Of a stretch of DNA of 64,000 nucleotides, positions 10,125 through 20,270 are shown piece after piece. The notes under the pieces are model-generated. The model was not told where the DNA came from, searched no databases, and saw only the letters and a list, made by a program, of their open reading frames with translations. The position numbers and the translations under genes were made by a program. Numbering within the stretch: position 1 is the stretch's first letter; every line of letters begins with the position of its first letter. The DNA is from Qipengyuania aestuarii (GTDB lineage Bacteria > Pseudomonadota > Alphaproteobacteria > Sphingomonadales > Sphingomonadaceae), in assembly GCF_019711535.1 (NCBI RefSeq), contig NZ_JAIGNP010000002.1, positions 434,001 through 498,000 on the forward strand. The letters are read 5' to 3'.

Positions 10125-11273
10125 TTAGAGGAACTGCAACTGATGAAAGCGTCCTTCCACCTCTAGCCCCGTAGAAAAGACACGGCCAACCAAGGTAATG
10201 TATACCCATTCGCACTGAGCTTGGGAGATATTCAATTGCCCCTCCTTCCTAACTAAGGAGGTCGTCGCGATAAGCTTTTCGGATTTCGCGCATGCTAACG
10301 AAAGTGAAAAATTCCGCAAATCATGGCTAGGTTGAAGCTCATGGCTGTACTTCAATGACCGCGCACCGCGGGGAAGCTTAAGCAACTTTGCCGCTAATAT
10401 CCCGCCTTGGCCTGGCTGAACTTTAATCCTGAGATAATCCCGCTCGGGATTAGGTCGAGCGAATATCTGCCGCTTGTCTGCAAAAACCCAATCGAAAATC
10501 GGATCCTCGTTAATCCAAGCGAGGGTGGGATTTTCATCGACGCCCATTCGCTTTATATTCACGTCGCGGATCGACAAAGCTTCGTCCCACATACCCTTCG
10601 CTATGAGCTTAGCAATAAGTTGGTTTTGGGACGCATCACTTAGCGGATAATCAGGGCCTAATGAAAGCCGGAGCACCGCTAAGTTGTGCAACCCAGCCTC
10701 GCTTCCCGAGGAGGCGCTGAAAAACGCATTCCGCCATTCGGGTCTCGTCGACAATACCTTTTCGAAGGCGGGAAGAGCCTCGTCCTGCTCAACATAGGCC
10801 ATGAGGGGGGCCATCAATTGCTTTGAATATCCAGGATAGAGGCGTAGCATTCGATCGAGAGCCAGAATGCCACCTGGCATATTCTCAGTTTCCACGCTGT
10901 TTTGTAATGCTGCGAAACTGAGAAAACGCCCGCGGCGCGATAACTCAAGAAGTGAAGAGATTACTTCATTACGCGCTCTAGAAGTGGGTTGCGAAAGAGC
11001 TAGAATAGCAGCAGCTTCCGTAGCGAGAGGGTCCCTTAACCGCGCTTGTTTAGCGAACTCTACTGACGCTCGATTAGGTATGACCGCGCCCTGATCATTG
11101 ATTTCCGCAGAGGTTCTCACAAGTTTTTCCAATGGAGAGCCGGCGAACGGAGAAAGCGTCGCGGCCACGAAGGGCTGCTGATAAGCAATTACATTAGATA
11201 GAGCCTGCGAACACGCACCTGCTGCTAAAATGGTGCAAATGATCGACGTGCCTATGCGAGAGGCACGCCTCAT
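10125..11273 (-). CDS. Secreted helical-repeat protein of the polysaccharide export operon
   Basis: 382 residues of unknown function. A basic start (MRRASRIG) and a hydrophobic segment ending in AAGACSQALS look like a signal peptide; the Cys could be a weak lipobox, otherwise cleavage follows ALS. The middle part is alpha-helical with TPR-like spacing (ALDRMLRLYPGY, ALPAFEKVLSTRPEW), and the last 110 residues look like beta-sheet. Its start overlaps the kinase stop by 4 bp, so it is the last gene of the ligase-Wza-Wzc-this operon. A periplasmic role in assembly is inferred only from position. No named family recognised. Confidence 0.75.
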   Translation of the reverse strand: MRRASRIGTSIICTILAAGACSQALSNVIAYQQPFVAATLSPFAGSPLEKLVRTSAEINDQGAVIPNRASVEFAKQARLRDPLATEAAAILALSQPTSRARNEVISSLLELSRRGRFLSFAALQNSVETENMPGGILALDRMLRLYPGYSKQLMAPLMAYVEQDEALPAFEKVLSTRPEWRNAFFSASSGSEAGLHNLAVLRLSLGPDYPLSDASQNQLIAKLIAKGMWDEALSIRDVNIKRMGVDENPTLAWINEDPIFDWVFADKRQIFARPNPERDYLRIKVQPGQGGILAAKLLKLPRGARSLKYSHELQPSHDLRNFSLSLACAKSEKLIATTSLVRKEGQLNISQAQCEWVYITLVGRVFSTGLEVEGRFHQLQFL

Positions 11274-13393
11274 TGGCCTTCCTCGTCGCGGTAACTATAA
11301 ATGTACTCGTAACCGTATCCATAGCTCTCGTTACGGGAATCCACTTGGGTCAGAATCCCACCCAAAATATTAGCATCTGATTCTCTCAGTCGACTCAGAG
11401 CCCGCCCTATTGCTCTATAAGAACCTGCGTTTGCTTGAAGAATGTAGACGATGCCATCCACGTGAGAGCCAATTTCCAAAGCATCAGCCAGTCCGATGAC
11501 CGGAGGTCCGTCAATTATAATTCTATCGTACTCCCGCTCTAACTGATTGATTAGCTTACCTAGCTTGGGACCATTCAATAGTACCACAGGTGAAATATCT
11601 GTCGCGCCAGTTGCTAAATAATCAAAGCCGAGGCTGTGGGTCGTGAGTGCTGCGCTCTCATCAGAGTTGCCCAAGTAGGCTGCTACGCCATTCCGTGCTG
11701 TTGGGCGATCTGCAATAAGCTTCGAAAGTCCACGGCGACGCAGATCCATATCGATAAGTGCTACCCTTTCCCCGACATCAACAAAGCTTTTAGCTATGGC
11801 GAAGGTACTTGAGGTCTTACCTTCCCCGGGATGCGTACTCGTAAACATTAGAGATTTCAGTCCTTGCTCGCGGGCGAGAAATTGAAGGGAAGTACGGGTG
11901 GAAGCGTAAGCTTCGGAAAGGATGGAATGCCGCTCCTCTAAGCTAGTTTGAACCGGCTGATCGGAGAGTGGAATAATGCCAAATAAACGAAGTCCAAAGC
12001 GGCGTTTTACATCTTCCGGATCTCGAATAGTCTGATCTAAGAGATCTAAAATATAAACAATCGCTACAGAAACTAGGATCGCAATGCCAATTGCAATTAA
12101 GAGATTCCAAAGCAGTGATGGAAAATATGGGCTACCAGCAGGCCGCGCCGCTTCAACGACGCTCATATTATTCGTACCACTGGTTACGGTGCCCAGCTGT
12201 TTGTAACGTTGAAGTAATCCATCATAGATCTCGCGATTGGTCCGGACCTCCCTTTCCAAAATGCCATATTCGACACCGCTGTTTTGTTGACCAAGATACC
12301 TTGCCTTAACTTCTTCATAGCCTCGGCGTAGCTCCTGTTCTTCGCGCAAAGCGCTGCGGTAGGCTGCTTCACGAGTTCGCCCTGAGTTCCCGATAACATC
12401 GCGCCTTGCCTTACGGAGGCTCTCGATTTCTGCGCGTTTAGCTTCAACAAGGGGGTGCTGGGGGCCGTGGGTTGTACGCAACTGAGCAAGTTGCGCTTCT
12501 GCTTGCGCCAGTTCAGGGCTGTTTGCGGAGACCTCACTACCCTCGACAGGAAGACCAGTGCGCATAGCGCTTTCAGCCGAAATGCGCCGGATAGTAGCTT
12601 GAGCAAGCGCGTCACTAATGGACGTTAGTTGCGAAGAAAGAAGGGTTCCTCTTGTAGTATCGCCATTTGAACTGGAGGATTCGGTGACGATTATTTCGTT
12701 CGAATTTGCGTAAGAATTTAGTCGCGCCTCTGAATTTTCGAGTTTCACGCGCATTTCTTGCAATTGATTTTCTAATTGTCGGCGAGCGAGGATAGTATCG
12801 CCAAATCGCTTTTGAAAATTAGCCTGGAGGAATTCGGTCGCCCAAGAATTTGCGATTTCGGCCGAGAGACGTGCATCGGGGCTGCTATATATTATATCAA
12901 CAAGATTCGATCCCGCTACGGGCAGGACCTGAACGTTGGCCAGAAGAATAGCTGCAGCCAAGTCGTCTGAAATTTGGTTAGAATCAATAGCGTATGCGTT
13001 TAAAAAAGCAGGGTTCTGCCCGAGGTCGAGAGCCTCGACGACATTTAGCGCGGAGGCTCTCGAGTTCAGCAGTTCGTATTGTGTGTTGTAATACTGTAAA
13101 TCACGAGCCTCTACTCCAGGTAGAGCTTCTCCTTCCACGACAGCCCCAGTGGCTATATCTGCGCGGCTGATTTCGATCTGAGCTGTTGATCGATAAAGGG
13201 GCGTCTGCAGCGTTGTTATAGCAATCGCTGCAAGAATGGCAGAGATTAAGATGCCGATGATTAGAAAGCGTTTTTCGATGGCGCGTCGCCAAAGGCGAGC
13301 AAGATCCACTGCCATTTGACCGTCATCCTGAGCAGTCGGTAAGACATTAGTGGTGGCCGCCGGAAGCGAAGTAGGTAAAGATGAATTGTTCAT
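11270..13393 (-). CDS. Polysaccharide co-polymerase / tyrosine autokinase (Wzc/ExoP type)
   Basis: Inner-membrane chain-length regulator fused to a bacterial tyrosine kinase. 707 residues from ATG at 13393; a TTG four codons earlier overlaps the upstream gene. Order: first membrane helix near residue 45, periplasmic coiled-coil GNVR/Wzz region, second helix near residue 440, then the BY-kinase domain with Walker A STHPGEGKTSS (about residue 515), Walker A' ALIDMDLRR and Walker B RIIIDGPP. The tail ESYGYGYEYIYSY holds six tyrosines, the expected autophosphorylation cluster. It starts 1 bp after the Wza-like gene. No cognate Wzb phosphatase gene lies in the cluster. Confidence 0.93.
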   Translation of the reverse strand: MNNSSLPTSLPAATTNVLPTAQDDGQMAVDLARLWRRAIEKRFLIIGILISAILAAIAITTLQTPLYRSTAQIEISRADIATGAVVEGEALPGVEARDLQYYNTQYELLNSRASALNVVEALDLGQNPAFLNAYAIDSNQISDDLAAAILLANVQVLPVAGSNLVDIIYSSPDARLSAEIANSWATEFLQANFQKRFGDTILARRQLENQLQEMRVKLENSEARLNSYANSNEIIVTESSSSNGDTTRGTLLSSQLTSISDALAQATIRRISAESAMRTGLPVEGSEVSANSPELAQAEAQLAQLRTTHGPQHPLVEAKRAEIESLRKARRDVIGNSGRTREAAYRSALREEQELRRGYEEVKARYLGQQNSGVEYGILEREVRTNREIYDGLLQRYKQLGTVTSGTNNMSVVEAARPAGSPYFPSLLWNLLIAIGIAILVSVAIVYILDLLDQTIRDPEDVKRRFGLRLFGIIPLSDQPVQTSLEERHSILSEAYASTRTSLQFLAREQGLKSLMFTSTHPGEGKTSSTFAIAKSFVDVGERVALIDMDLRRRGLSKLIADRPTARNGVAAYLGNSDESAALTTHSLGFDYLATGATDISPVVLLNGPKLGKLINQLEREYDRIIIDGPPVIGLADALEIGSHVDGIVYILQANAGSYRAIGRALSRLRESDANILGGILTQVDSRNESYGYGYEYIYSYRDEEGQ

Positions 13394-13394
13394 G

Positions 13395-14099
13395 TTATCT
13401 ACCAAGTCGATCGACGAGGATCAGCGCCGACGATCCTATCGAGAATATCTGCAAGAAGGTATCCAGACGTCGGCGGGCGGGTGAATCACCTACCATAATT
13501 ATGTCTCCAGGAAAGATTCGGGGGTCGGCGTAATTGCCGCGGGCGATCGCCCCTAAATTGAAAACACCGATGTACTGCTCGCCTTTCGCTTCGCGAAATA
13601 CCAAAACGTCGTCCAATTTCGCGTACTCGGTCGTGCCTCCAGCAACATTTATTCCTCGGAGTAGAGTCAGCGATTCACGCGCTGGAACAGAACCTGGATT
13701 TTTAACTTGTCCTCCGATCGAAATCGATGGAGGGGTCACGTCTACTGGGACCACATTCACGGATGGGCTAACAAGGTATCCGTCAGCTAGCAGCGACCGA
13801 ATGGTGTTAGCTATTTGGTTTGGCGTGCGCCCGGCGCTTTCGACGGAGCCAATAAGAGGAAAATTTATAAATCCATTTTCATCCACGAGGTAGGTTGCTG
13901 AAAGTGTGCTGTCTTGCGGAACGGAGATCTCCAATCGATCTAGGGGAGCAACGGTGGCAAACTGAACCACCTCTGGCGTAGGCAGATCGCTGAGTTCTGT
14001 AAGAGATATTTCAGGGGCGGAAGCTACCGTTCTGTTCGTCTGACATCCTACCAATAACAAGCATGAGCAAGCAAGAAGCGCCAAGGGCCTGATGGTCAT
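13395..14099 (-). CDS. Polysaccharide export lipoprotein (Wza/GumB type)
   Basis: Outer-membrane export channel subunit. 234 residues from ATG at 14099, placed directly before MTIRPLALLACSCLLLVGC, a signal with lipobox LVGC. Poly_export domain: DRLEISVPQDSTLSATYLVD and GFINFPLIGSVESAGRTPNQ. One SLBB-like segment follows (PSISIGGQVKNPGSVPARES). The C-terminus has a hydrophobic stretch (FSIGSSALILVD) that could be the amphipathic helix. It stands between the ligase-like gene and the tyrosine kinase gene, forming the usual export pair with the latter. Confidence 0.92.
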   Translation of the reverse strand: MTIRPLALLACSCLLLVGCQTNRTVASAPEISLTELSDLPTPEVVQFATVAPLDRLEISVPQDSTLSATYLVDENGFINFPLIGSVESAGRTPNQIANTIRSLLADGYLVSPSVNVVPVDVTPPSISIGGQVKNPGSVPARESLTLLRGINVAGGTTEYAKLDDVLVFREAKGEQYIGVFNLGAIARGNYADPRIFPGDIIMVGDSPARRRLDTFLQIFSIGSSALILVDRLGR

Positions 14100-14199
14100 T
14101 GCTATTCTTTCTCTTATCACTACCAAAGGAGGCGCTCGATCCCCAAGCGCATAGGCGGTGGCCTATATCGTAAACTCCTTCGAAATCAATGGAAACTGG

Positions 14200-15594
14200 T
14201 TAATCGGCGCTGGCCGCCGGCGGAAGGCTCCCTCTCACGAGAGCAACCATCGCTACAGCCAGAAGCGCTTGAAATAAGGGCGTCCTAAGAGGGTAATCGA
14301 ATGCACTGCTTAGAAGTAAGACTGCAAGCGATCCCATGAAGACAGCCCAAAAAGCTTTCGCTTTTTTAGCGGATAGCTTCTGCCCCGCTTTTACAGTGGC
14401 GAAGATCGCCAGTGAGAAAGTCGCCGCCCAGAGCAGGATATTCACAAGACCGCCTTCAATCGCCAATTGTAGAATATCATTGTGGGCCATATTAATGTAA
14501 TTGGGACTAAGTAGTTCATCTGGTTCAGAAATTCGGAAAGCGGCTTCAAACGAGCCTATTCCGGAACCAAAAGGAAAGTAGACTTTCAGCATCTGCCACG
14601 AAACTGGATTTATTATAAATCGAACATCAGCCAGGGGCTCTTCGCTCGAAATTTCATCAAGTGCAATAATCCGCCCGCTCATGAAATAAGCACCGGTTAT
14701 CAATAGAAAAGTTGCACTTGCGACTAAAATAGGAACGGAAACAAATTTAAACGTTTCTTTTTTCTTACTTGAGGGTTCGAGTGCGGCAACGTAGCAGAAT
14801 AAGAATATGATGCCAGCAATTGCCAAAGTTATTAAACCTGCGCGGGATCCGTTTACGATCGCTAATAAAAATATCAAAATGGCACTTCCAAGTGAAGCTT
14901 GGCGCATCCATCGGTCAGTCGAAAGTGTAAGAGATAAAGCGGCAATGAGGATTCCTAAGCTTGCGAATACCGCATTGTGGTTTGTGTTTGCGAAAAGTCC
15001 GACCATACGGCCGGTGCTAGTGATCGCGTAGAAGTAAAATTCTCCAGTCATGTTTTGAAGGAGGCCCAATAAACTTGATGCGAGAGCGAGGCCAACGATT
15101 GCGAAACATATGTGACGAGTAACTTGCTGCCCCAAATTTATCGCTGCAATTATCGGAGCGAGAAATGCTGGTAGATACGCAAGAGCGTTCAAGGTGCGAG
15201 CTGGAGCAAGGGAAATGGGCCGTGCTGGTTCAATGCCCAAGGCGAGATCCAGCCGGGCAATCGGGCCGCGCCCAGGTAGATGCGACCAAATATCGAAGGG
15301 TAATGGGATAAGCTGTATAACCATCCAAACGATGTAAATAGCAACAATTGCTAGCAGCCTCTTGAAACCAGCTAAATCACGCAAGCGAATAACTGCTAAA
15401 GCCAGCAATAACCATAAAATAGGCTGAAGTATCGCTACCTGCATCAAGTCGTAACGCGAACTTCCCCCAAAAGCTGCGACAGACACTATTACCGCATAAA
15501 ATATCCATAGGTCTATGGATATCGGTTGGCGCAGCTTCTGAGGCGATCGGCGCTTCATCCGCACCATGGATTTTGATCGTAAGGTTTCTTGCAT
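14200..15594 (-). CDS. O-antigen ligase/polymerase-like membrane protein (Wzy_C)
   Basis: 464 residues with about ten hydrophobic segments and one large periplasmic loop, the topology of Wzy polymerases and WaaL ligases. FANTNHNAVFASLGI and NMAHNDILQLAIEGG are the two signature stretches of this family. It is the first gene of the operon that continues with the Wza- and Wzc-like genes. The locus contains a second candidate polymerase (28245-29300), so one of them may polymerise and the other ligate; sequence alone does not decide. Confidence 0.87.
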   Translation of the reverse strand: MQETLRSKSMVRMKRRSPQKLRQPISIDLWIFYAVIVSVAAFGGSSRYDLMQVAILQPILWLLLALAVIRLRDLAGFKRLLAIVAIYIVWMVIQLIPLPFDIWSHLPGRGPIARLDLALGIEPARPISLAPARTLNALAYLPAFLAPIIAAINLGQQVTRHICFAIVGLALASSLLGLLQNMTGEFYFYAITSTGRMVGLFANTNHNAVFASLGILIAALSLTLSTDRWMRQASLGSAILIFLLAIVNGSRAGLITLAIAGIIFLFCYVAALEPSSKKKETFKFVSVPILVASATFLLITGAYFMSGRIIALDEISSEEPLADVRFIINPVSWQMLKVYFPFGSGIGSFEAAFRISEPDELLSPNYINMAHNDILQLAIEGGLVNILLWAATFSLAIFATVKAGQKLSAKKAKAFWAVFMGSLAVLLLSSAFDYPLRTPLFQALLAVAMVALVRGSLPPAASAD

Positions 15595-15745
15595 ATGGGT
15601 CTCGAGGAGAGATGATTCCGTTTCTCGGCGCGCGAAGTCGGCTGCGCTTTAGTTTACCTTGGCATCTTCTGCAAATTCGGCGATACAAACCGGCGGCCAC
15701 CGCTTGGCAAGGCACTTACTCTTTGAATTTGAACAAGTAAAATAA

Positions 15746-16897
15746 TTGGGTGTTGCATTGCGTATTTGCATTACAGTTAATTCCGCGTGGAACATTTGGA
15801 ATTTTCGCCTGCCACTGATCCAGGCGCTTCTGAGGGATGGCCATGAAGTGGTGGTTTTAGCACCAGCTGATGAATGCGTTCGAAATTTGGAGTCCACTGG
15901 ATGTAGGTTCGAATACCTCCCCATGGATCGGAAGGGCCTTAATCCATTTGTCGAACTGAGGTTCTTATGGCGTATCGCGCGTAAATTCCGTGAAATCAAA
16001 CCAGACCTTATTTTAGGATTCACCGTCAAAAACAATGTATTTGGCGCTCTTGTGGCTGCTTGGTTGAAAATTCCTTTTGTCCCTAACGTCACCGGCCTAG
16101 GGACTGCTTTCATGTCTAGCGCAGCGTTACGCGCTGTTACGGTGAGATTGTATAGTTATTGTTTCCGTCATTGTCCGCATGTGTTCTTTCAGAACGAGGA
16201 CGATCAAGCGTTATTTATTGAATTGCGTATAGTAGACGCAGAGAAAACTACTGTTTTGCCGGGGTCTGGCATTGATCTTCGCGCGTTCCCTTACACTGAT
16301 CTACCTCACAATAATGGGGGCACCAAATATTTGATGATATCGAGATTGCTAAGAGATAAGGGAGTAATAGAATACGTCGAAGCTGCGAAATTAGTAAAGC
16401 CTTATGCTCCCGATATCCAATTTTTGATTCTTGGCGACTTCGATGCCGAAAACCGAACGGCTATTTCTCGACACGACTTAGAAAATTGGCAAAATTCCGG
16501 GGTTATCAAGCATTTGGGGCGCGCAAGTGATGTGAGGGGTTATATCGCTCAAGTCGACTGTATTGTCCTGCCATCCTATAGAGAAGGAGCGCCGAGAACG
16601 CTTATTGAAGCAGCTGCTATGGGCCGGCCTATCGTCTCTACTGACGTTCCAGGTTGTCGATCGGTCGTGGACGAAGGAAAAAGTGGCTACCTTTGTGAAG
16701 CTCGCAGCCCTCGCAGTCTAGCTGATGCAATCTTACGGTTTGAAAGCTTGGATCAAGAGGCCCGGGCAAGGATGGGCCGGGCAGGTAGGCAGAAGATGGA
16801 GCGGGAGTTCTCGGTCGACAAGGTTATTGCAGCATACCGCAGGGTTGTCGAATTAACAACTAGGGAAAGTCTTGCAAGAAGGGGGCCCCTGGTCTAG
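15746..16897 (+). CDS. GT4 glycosyltransferase
   Basis: Retaining glycosyltransferase with a GT-B fold, 383 residues. The N-terminal domain begins [19 protein letters not shown], typical of WbnK/PglA-like enzymes. The C-terminal donor-binding domain has [14 protein letters not shown] and the EX7E motif in [14 protein letters not shown]. No ATG start exists: TTG at 15746 or TTG at 15758 could serve, the latter matching the family N-terminus better. It is divergent from the ligase-like gene over 151 bp of A+T-rich DNA that must hold both promoters. Donor and acceptor sugars unknown. Confidence 0.88.
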   Translation: MGVALRICITVNSAWNIWNFRLPLIQALLRDGHEVVVLAPADECVRNLESTGCRFEYLPMDRKGLNPFVELRFLWRIARKFREIKPDLILGFTVKNNVFGALVAAWLKIPFVPNVTGLGTAFMSSAALRAVTVRLYSYCFRHCPHVFFQNEDDQALFIELRIVDAEKTTVLPGSGIDLRAFPYTDLPHNNGGTKYLMISRLLRDKGVIEYVEAAKLVKPYAPDIQFLILGDFDAENRTAISRHDLENWQNSGVIKHLGRASDVRGYIAQVDCIVLPSYREGAPRTLIEAAAMGRPIVSTDVPGCRSVVDEGKSGYLCEARSPRSLADAILRFESLDQEARARMGRAGRQKMEREFSVDKVIAAYRRVVELTTRESLARRGPLV

Positions 16898-16938
16898 CTG
16901 CCCGGCGCACTCATGATAGCAGCATTTTAGGATCATCC

Positions 16939-18213
16939 TTGGCGCAAACAAAACCCATTGCAGTCATCGGCTTAGGCTATGTCGGCCTTCCTCTCGCCGT
17001 AGAGCTTGGAAAGCGACGTAAGGTCATTGGCTACGATATCGACTGCAAGCGTATTTCCGAACTGGCCGATCAGCATGATAGAACGCGAGAGGTCGACAGC
17101 GAGGACCTCGCGAGTGCGCTGCATTTGCAACTTACATCTAATCGCGCTGACCTTGATGAGGCACGAATATTTATCGTTACGGTGCCCACTCCAATCGACG
17201 GTCATAAGCGACCAAATCTCGCTCCCCTGATTGGCGCATCTGAAACGGTGGGTGCTTCGCTGAAGACCGGCGATATAGTGATTTACGAGAGCACGGTATA
17301 TCCTGGCGCTACCGAGGAAGAGTGCGTTCCTGTATTGGAGCGTGTGTCTGGGTTAAAGTATAACCAAGATTTCTATTGTGGGTATAGTCCAGAAAGAATA
17401 AATCCTGGCGACAAGGAGCACCGCCTTCCAACCATACGTAAGGTGACGTCAGGATCTACTCCAGAAGTGGCTGAGGAAATAGATAAACTTTATTCTCAAA
17501 TCATCACCGCGGGAACTTTCAAGGCGGAAAGTATCAGGGTAGCGGAAGCTGCAAAAGTGATCGAGAACACGCAAAGAGATTTGAATATTGCGCTGGTCAA
17601 TGAACTTGCACTTATTTTCGGAAAATTGGGGATCGACACCGAGGCAGTGCTTGAGGCGGCGGGTACCAAATGGAATTTCCTGCCTTTCCGCCCCGGTTTG
17701 GTTGGCGGTCACTGCATCGGAGTTGACCCTTATTATTTGACGTACAAAGCCGAATCGATCGGATACAATCCGGAAGTGATCCTTGCGGGTCGCCGGATCA
17801 ACGATACTATGCCAACCTATGTTGCTGGGGAGCTGGTGAAGGCGATGCTGAAGCGTCGCCTTCATGTGCAGGACTCGCGTATTCTTGTCCTAGGATTTGC
17901 CTTCAAAGAAAATTGTCCAGACGTGCGCAACACTAAGGTTGTCGATATGGTCAGAGAGCTTGAGGATTTTGGTTCAAAGGTTGATATCTTTGACCCGTGG
18001 GTGGACCCTCTTGAAGCTAAGCATGAATACGGCATATCCCTTACTGATGAGATAGCAGAGGGTATTAAATACGACGCGGTCATCTTGGCTGTGCCCCATG
18101 ACGGTTTGGTTCGAAATGGTGCGGAATCGATCCGTAAGTTACTTCGGCCTGGGGGTGTCTTTTACGATCTGAAGAGCGTCTTTCCGCAGGCACATAGCGA
18201 TCTGCGGCTGTAG
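16939..18213 (+). CDS. UDP-sugar 6-dehydrogenase (WbpO/TviB type)
   Basis: NAD-dependent oxidation of a UDP-hexose or UDP-N-acetylhexosamine to the uronic acid. 424 residues from TTG at 16939, preceded by TTTTAGGATC. Rossmann motif [14 protein letters not shown], central helix [20 protein letters not shown] and catalytic Cys in [16 protein letters not shown]. The C-terminal UDP-binding domain starts [20 protein letters not shown]. It is closest in pattern to WbpO/TviB (UDP-GalNAc/GlcNAc dehydrogenases), but UDP-glucose cannot be excluded. The next gene is an epimerase of UDP-uronate type, suggesting consecutive steps. Confidence 0.9.
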   Translation: MAQTKPIAVIGLGYVGLPLAVELGKRRKVIGYDIDCKRISELADQHDRTREVDSEDLASALHLQLTSNRADLDEARIFIVTVPTPIDGHKRPNLAPLIGASETVGASLKTGDIVIYESTVYPGATEEECVPVLERVSGLKYNQDFYCGYSPERINPGDKEHRLPTIRKVTSGSTPEVAEEIDKLYSQIITAGTFKAESIRVAEAAKVIENTQRDLNIALVNELALIFGKLGIDTEAVLEAAGTKWNFLPFRPGLVGGHCIGVDPYYLTYKAESIGYNPEVILAGRRINDTMPTYVAGELVKAMLKRRLHVQDSRILVLGFAFKENCPDVRNTKVVDMVRELEDFGSKVDIFDPWVDPLEAKHEYGISLTDEIAEGIKYDAVILAVPHDGLVRNGAESIRKLLRPGGVFYDLKSVFPQAHSDLRL

Positions 18214-18260
18214 ACGTAACGCGAGGCTGGCTTCGCTGGTTGCTAGGAGGTTTATAAAAA

Positions 18261-19259
18261 ATGCGCGTACTAGTTACCGGTGTGGCCGGGTTCATTGGCT
18301 TTAGCGTCGCCCGGTCATTGATGAATCGTGGGGATACCGTTCTCGGCGTCGACATTGTCAACGATTACTATGATCCGACGCTAAAAGAAGCGCGTCTATT
18401 ACGTTTGAATGAGCAATTCGGCTCGCGTTTTTCATTCATCCGGGCAGACTTCGCGGACATGAAAGCGTTGTCCGATGCGCTCAAAGGAGAGCGCTTTGAC
18501 CGCATCGTGCACCTTGGGGCTCAAGCGGGAGTGCGTTATTCGATAGAGAATCCTCACGCATACCTTTCGGCTAACCTTGCCGGACATCTCAATATGCTTG
18601 AAGTCGCTAGGCAACGTGAGTGCGAGCACATGGTATATGCTAGTTCGAGCAGTGTATATGGAGGGAATACCAAGCTCCCCTTCTCGGTAGATGATCGCGT
18701 CGACCATCCGGTGAGCCTCTATGCTGCAACTAAGCGTGCGGACGAATTGATGAGCGAATGCTATGCACATCTATATCGCTTGCCGCAAACCGGTCTTCGT
18801 TTTTTCACGGTTTATGGCCCTTGGGGCCGTCCAGACATGATGATGTGGATCTTCACCCGCAAGATCCTGTCAGGCGAACCGATCCCAGTGTTTAACCACG
18901 GCGACATGTGGCGTGATTTCACTTTCATCGATGACATCGTTTCGGGCGTCATTGCCTGTCTCGACAATCCTCCCGCCGACGATGGCGAAATGAAGGCCGG
19001 CGGCAGCTTCAAACCGCATCGTCTGTACAATATCGGCAATCACAGGTCAGAACACCTGATGAAAGTGGTCGACATCCTGCAGACCGAACTCGGACGGGAG
19101 GCGGATGTCGATTTTCAGCCCATCCAGCCCGGCGACGTGCGCCAGAGCTTCGCCGACATCGATGCGATCCGCAACGATCTGGGATATGAACCCACTACGA
19201 GCATCGATGTAGGTGTTCCGAAATTCGTTGAGTGGTATCGGGACTATCATGGCCTTTAA
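18261..19259 (+). CDS. UDP-glucuronate 4-epimerase-like SDR
   Basis: Extended SDR, 332 residues, starting at ATG 18261 after a clear AGGAGG ribosome site. NAD motif GVAGFIGFSVARSL, catalytic YAATK with SSSSVYGGN, and substrate-site segment FFTVYGPWGRPDMMMW typical of LspL/GalE-like uronate epimerases. AQAGVRYSIENPHAY is another hallmark. Together with the preceding dehydrogenase it could give UDP-galacturonate or the acetamido analogue (inference). Its base composition is closer to the host average than that of the rml genes, hinting that the cluster is a mosaic. Confidence 0.9.
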   Translation: MRVLVTGVAGFIGFSVARSLMNRGDTVLGVDIVNDYYDPTLKEARLLRLNEQFGSRFSFIRADFADMKALSDALKGERFDRIVHLGAQAGVRYSIENPHAYLSANLAGHLNMLEVARQRECEHMVYASSSSVYGGNTKLPFSVDDRVDHPVSLYAATKRADELMSECYAHLYRLPQTGLRFFTVYGPWGRPDMMMWIFTRKILSGEPIPVFNHGDMWRDFTFIDDIVSGVIACLDNPPADDGEMKAGGSFKPHRLYNIGNHRSEHLMKVVDILQTELGREADVDFQPIQPGDVRQSFADIDAIRNDLGYEPTTSIDVGVPKFVEWYRDYHGL

Positions 19260-19376
19260 ATAGGGCTCGAATGACGGGCCTACACAACGTTTGAGCGTGC
19301 CGGATGCTATGCAAAATGAACTTTGTGGCCACACGGACGTTTTTTACTGACAAGCGAATAAGCTGAAAATTTTTCC

Positions 19377-20270
19377 TCATCTTATTCTAAGCACACGAAA
19401 TAACCCTATCGACAGGGCCAAGATTCTTGTAAGTATCCCTGCATCAATATGCGAAGTGCTCGCTTTCCGATCGGATTGCTCTATTTTCAGTATAGCCCTC
19501 GCAGTTTCGCGCCTCACCCCCCAGCGTCCGCCAAGCATTCCGAAGGCTCCGGCCCCGTACTGATCGATATGGTCAAAGCCGGTTCGTCGGAACAGCTTTT
19601 CATTCTCTACCCGAACGGCATCCATCACATGCCGAGTTGCGCGTTTGGCCGGAGAGAGAGAAACGCCGTCGGAAAAATAACGCTGTTCGTACAAAAACGA
19701 AGGTATCATAACAGCAACATTGTCGCGCATGAGACGCATCCAAAGATCCGATCCCTGTCCAACACTGAACACGGTTCTATAGCCACCGACTGCATCGTAA
19801 ACCGACCGGCGATACATTAGTTCTCCGTGCGAAAAACAGTTAAATACGATAGTACCTTCTACCGGCGCCGCAGGAGAGGCTTCTGAAAATTCCCCAGTTC
19901 GGAAATTGCGCGTTCGGTAGTAGCATCCTGCGATAGCAGCATCTGGTTGCGCCCGAAGAGCTTCATACTGTAGGCGCAGCCGAGTTGAGGAGCTAACGTC
20001 TCCCGCCCCTTGAATTGCTATGAACGGGGCCGTAGTCGCTTCGATGGCCCGTCTGATTGCCATCGTGAAACCGGTGTTTTCCTGGTGTATCACCCGCAGG
20101 CGCGGATCGTCGTAGGCGTCCAAGACGTTGCGTACCTTTGGATCCGGGCTGCCGTCATTGACCACTATAATCTCGAAATCGTCCAAGTCTTGCGAAAGCA
20201 AGCTGTCGATAGTGTCGCCGATATATGCGGCGCGGTTATACACCGCGCAAACGACCGATACTTTCGTCAT
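19377..20270 (-). CDS. GT2 glycosyltransferase
   Basis: Inverting family 2 glycosyltransferase with GT-A fold, 297 residues. N-terminus VSVVCAVYNRAAYIGDTIDSLLSQ and nucleotide-site VVNDGSPDPK are typical. Where the metal-binding DXD is expected the protein reads AIQGAGDVSS, so only one Asp is retained. Last gene of the minus-strand operon flippase-acetyltransferase-MurA-MurB-GT2, overlapping the MurB-like stop by 4 bp. It converges with the epimerase gene across about 117 bp in which no clear terminator was found. Confidence 0.88.
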   Translation of the reverse strand: MTKVSVVCAVYNRAAYIGDTIDSLLSQDLDDFEIIVVNDGSPDPKVRNVLDAYDDPRLRVIHQENTGFTMAIRRAIEATTAPFIAIQGAGDVSSSTRLRLQYEALRAQPDAAIAGCYYRTRNFRTGEFSEASPAAPVEGTIVFNCFSHGELMYRRSVYDAVGGYRTVFSVGQGSDLWMRLMRDNVAVMIPSFLYEQRYFSDGVSLSPAKRATRHVMDAVRVENEKLFRRTGFDHIDQYGAGAFGMLGGRWGVRRETARAILKIEQSDRKASTSHIDAGILTRILALSIGLFRVLRIR

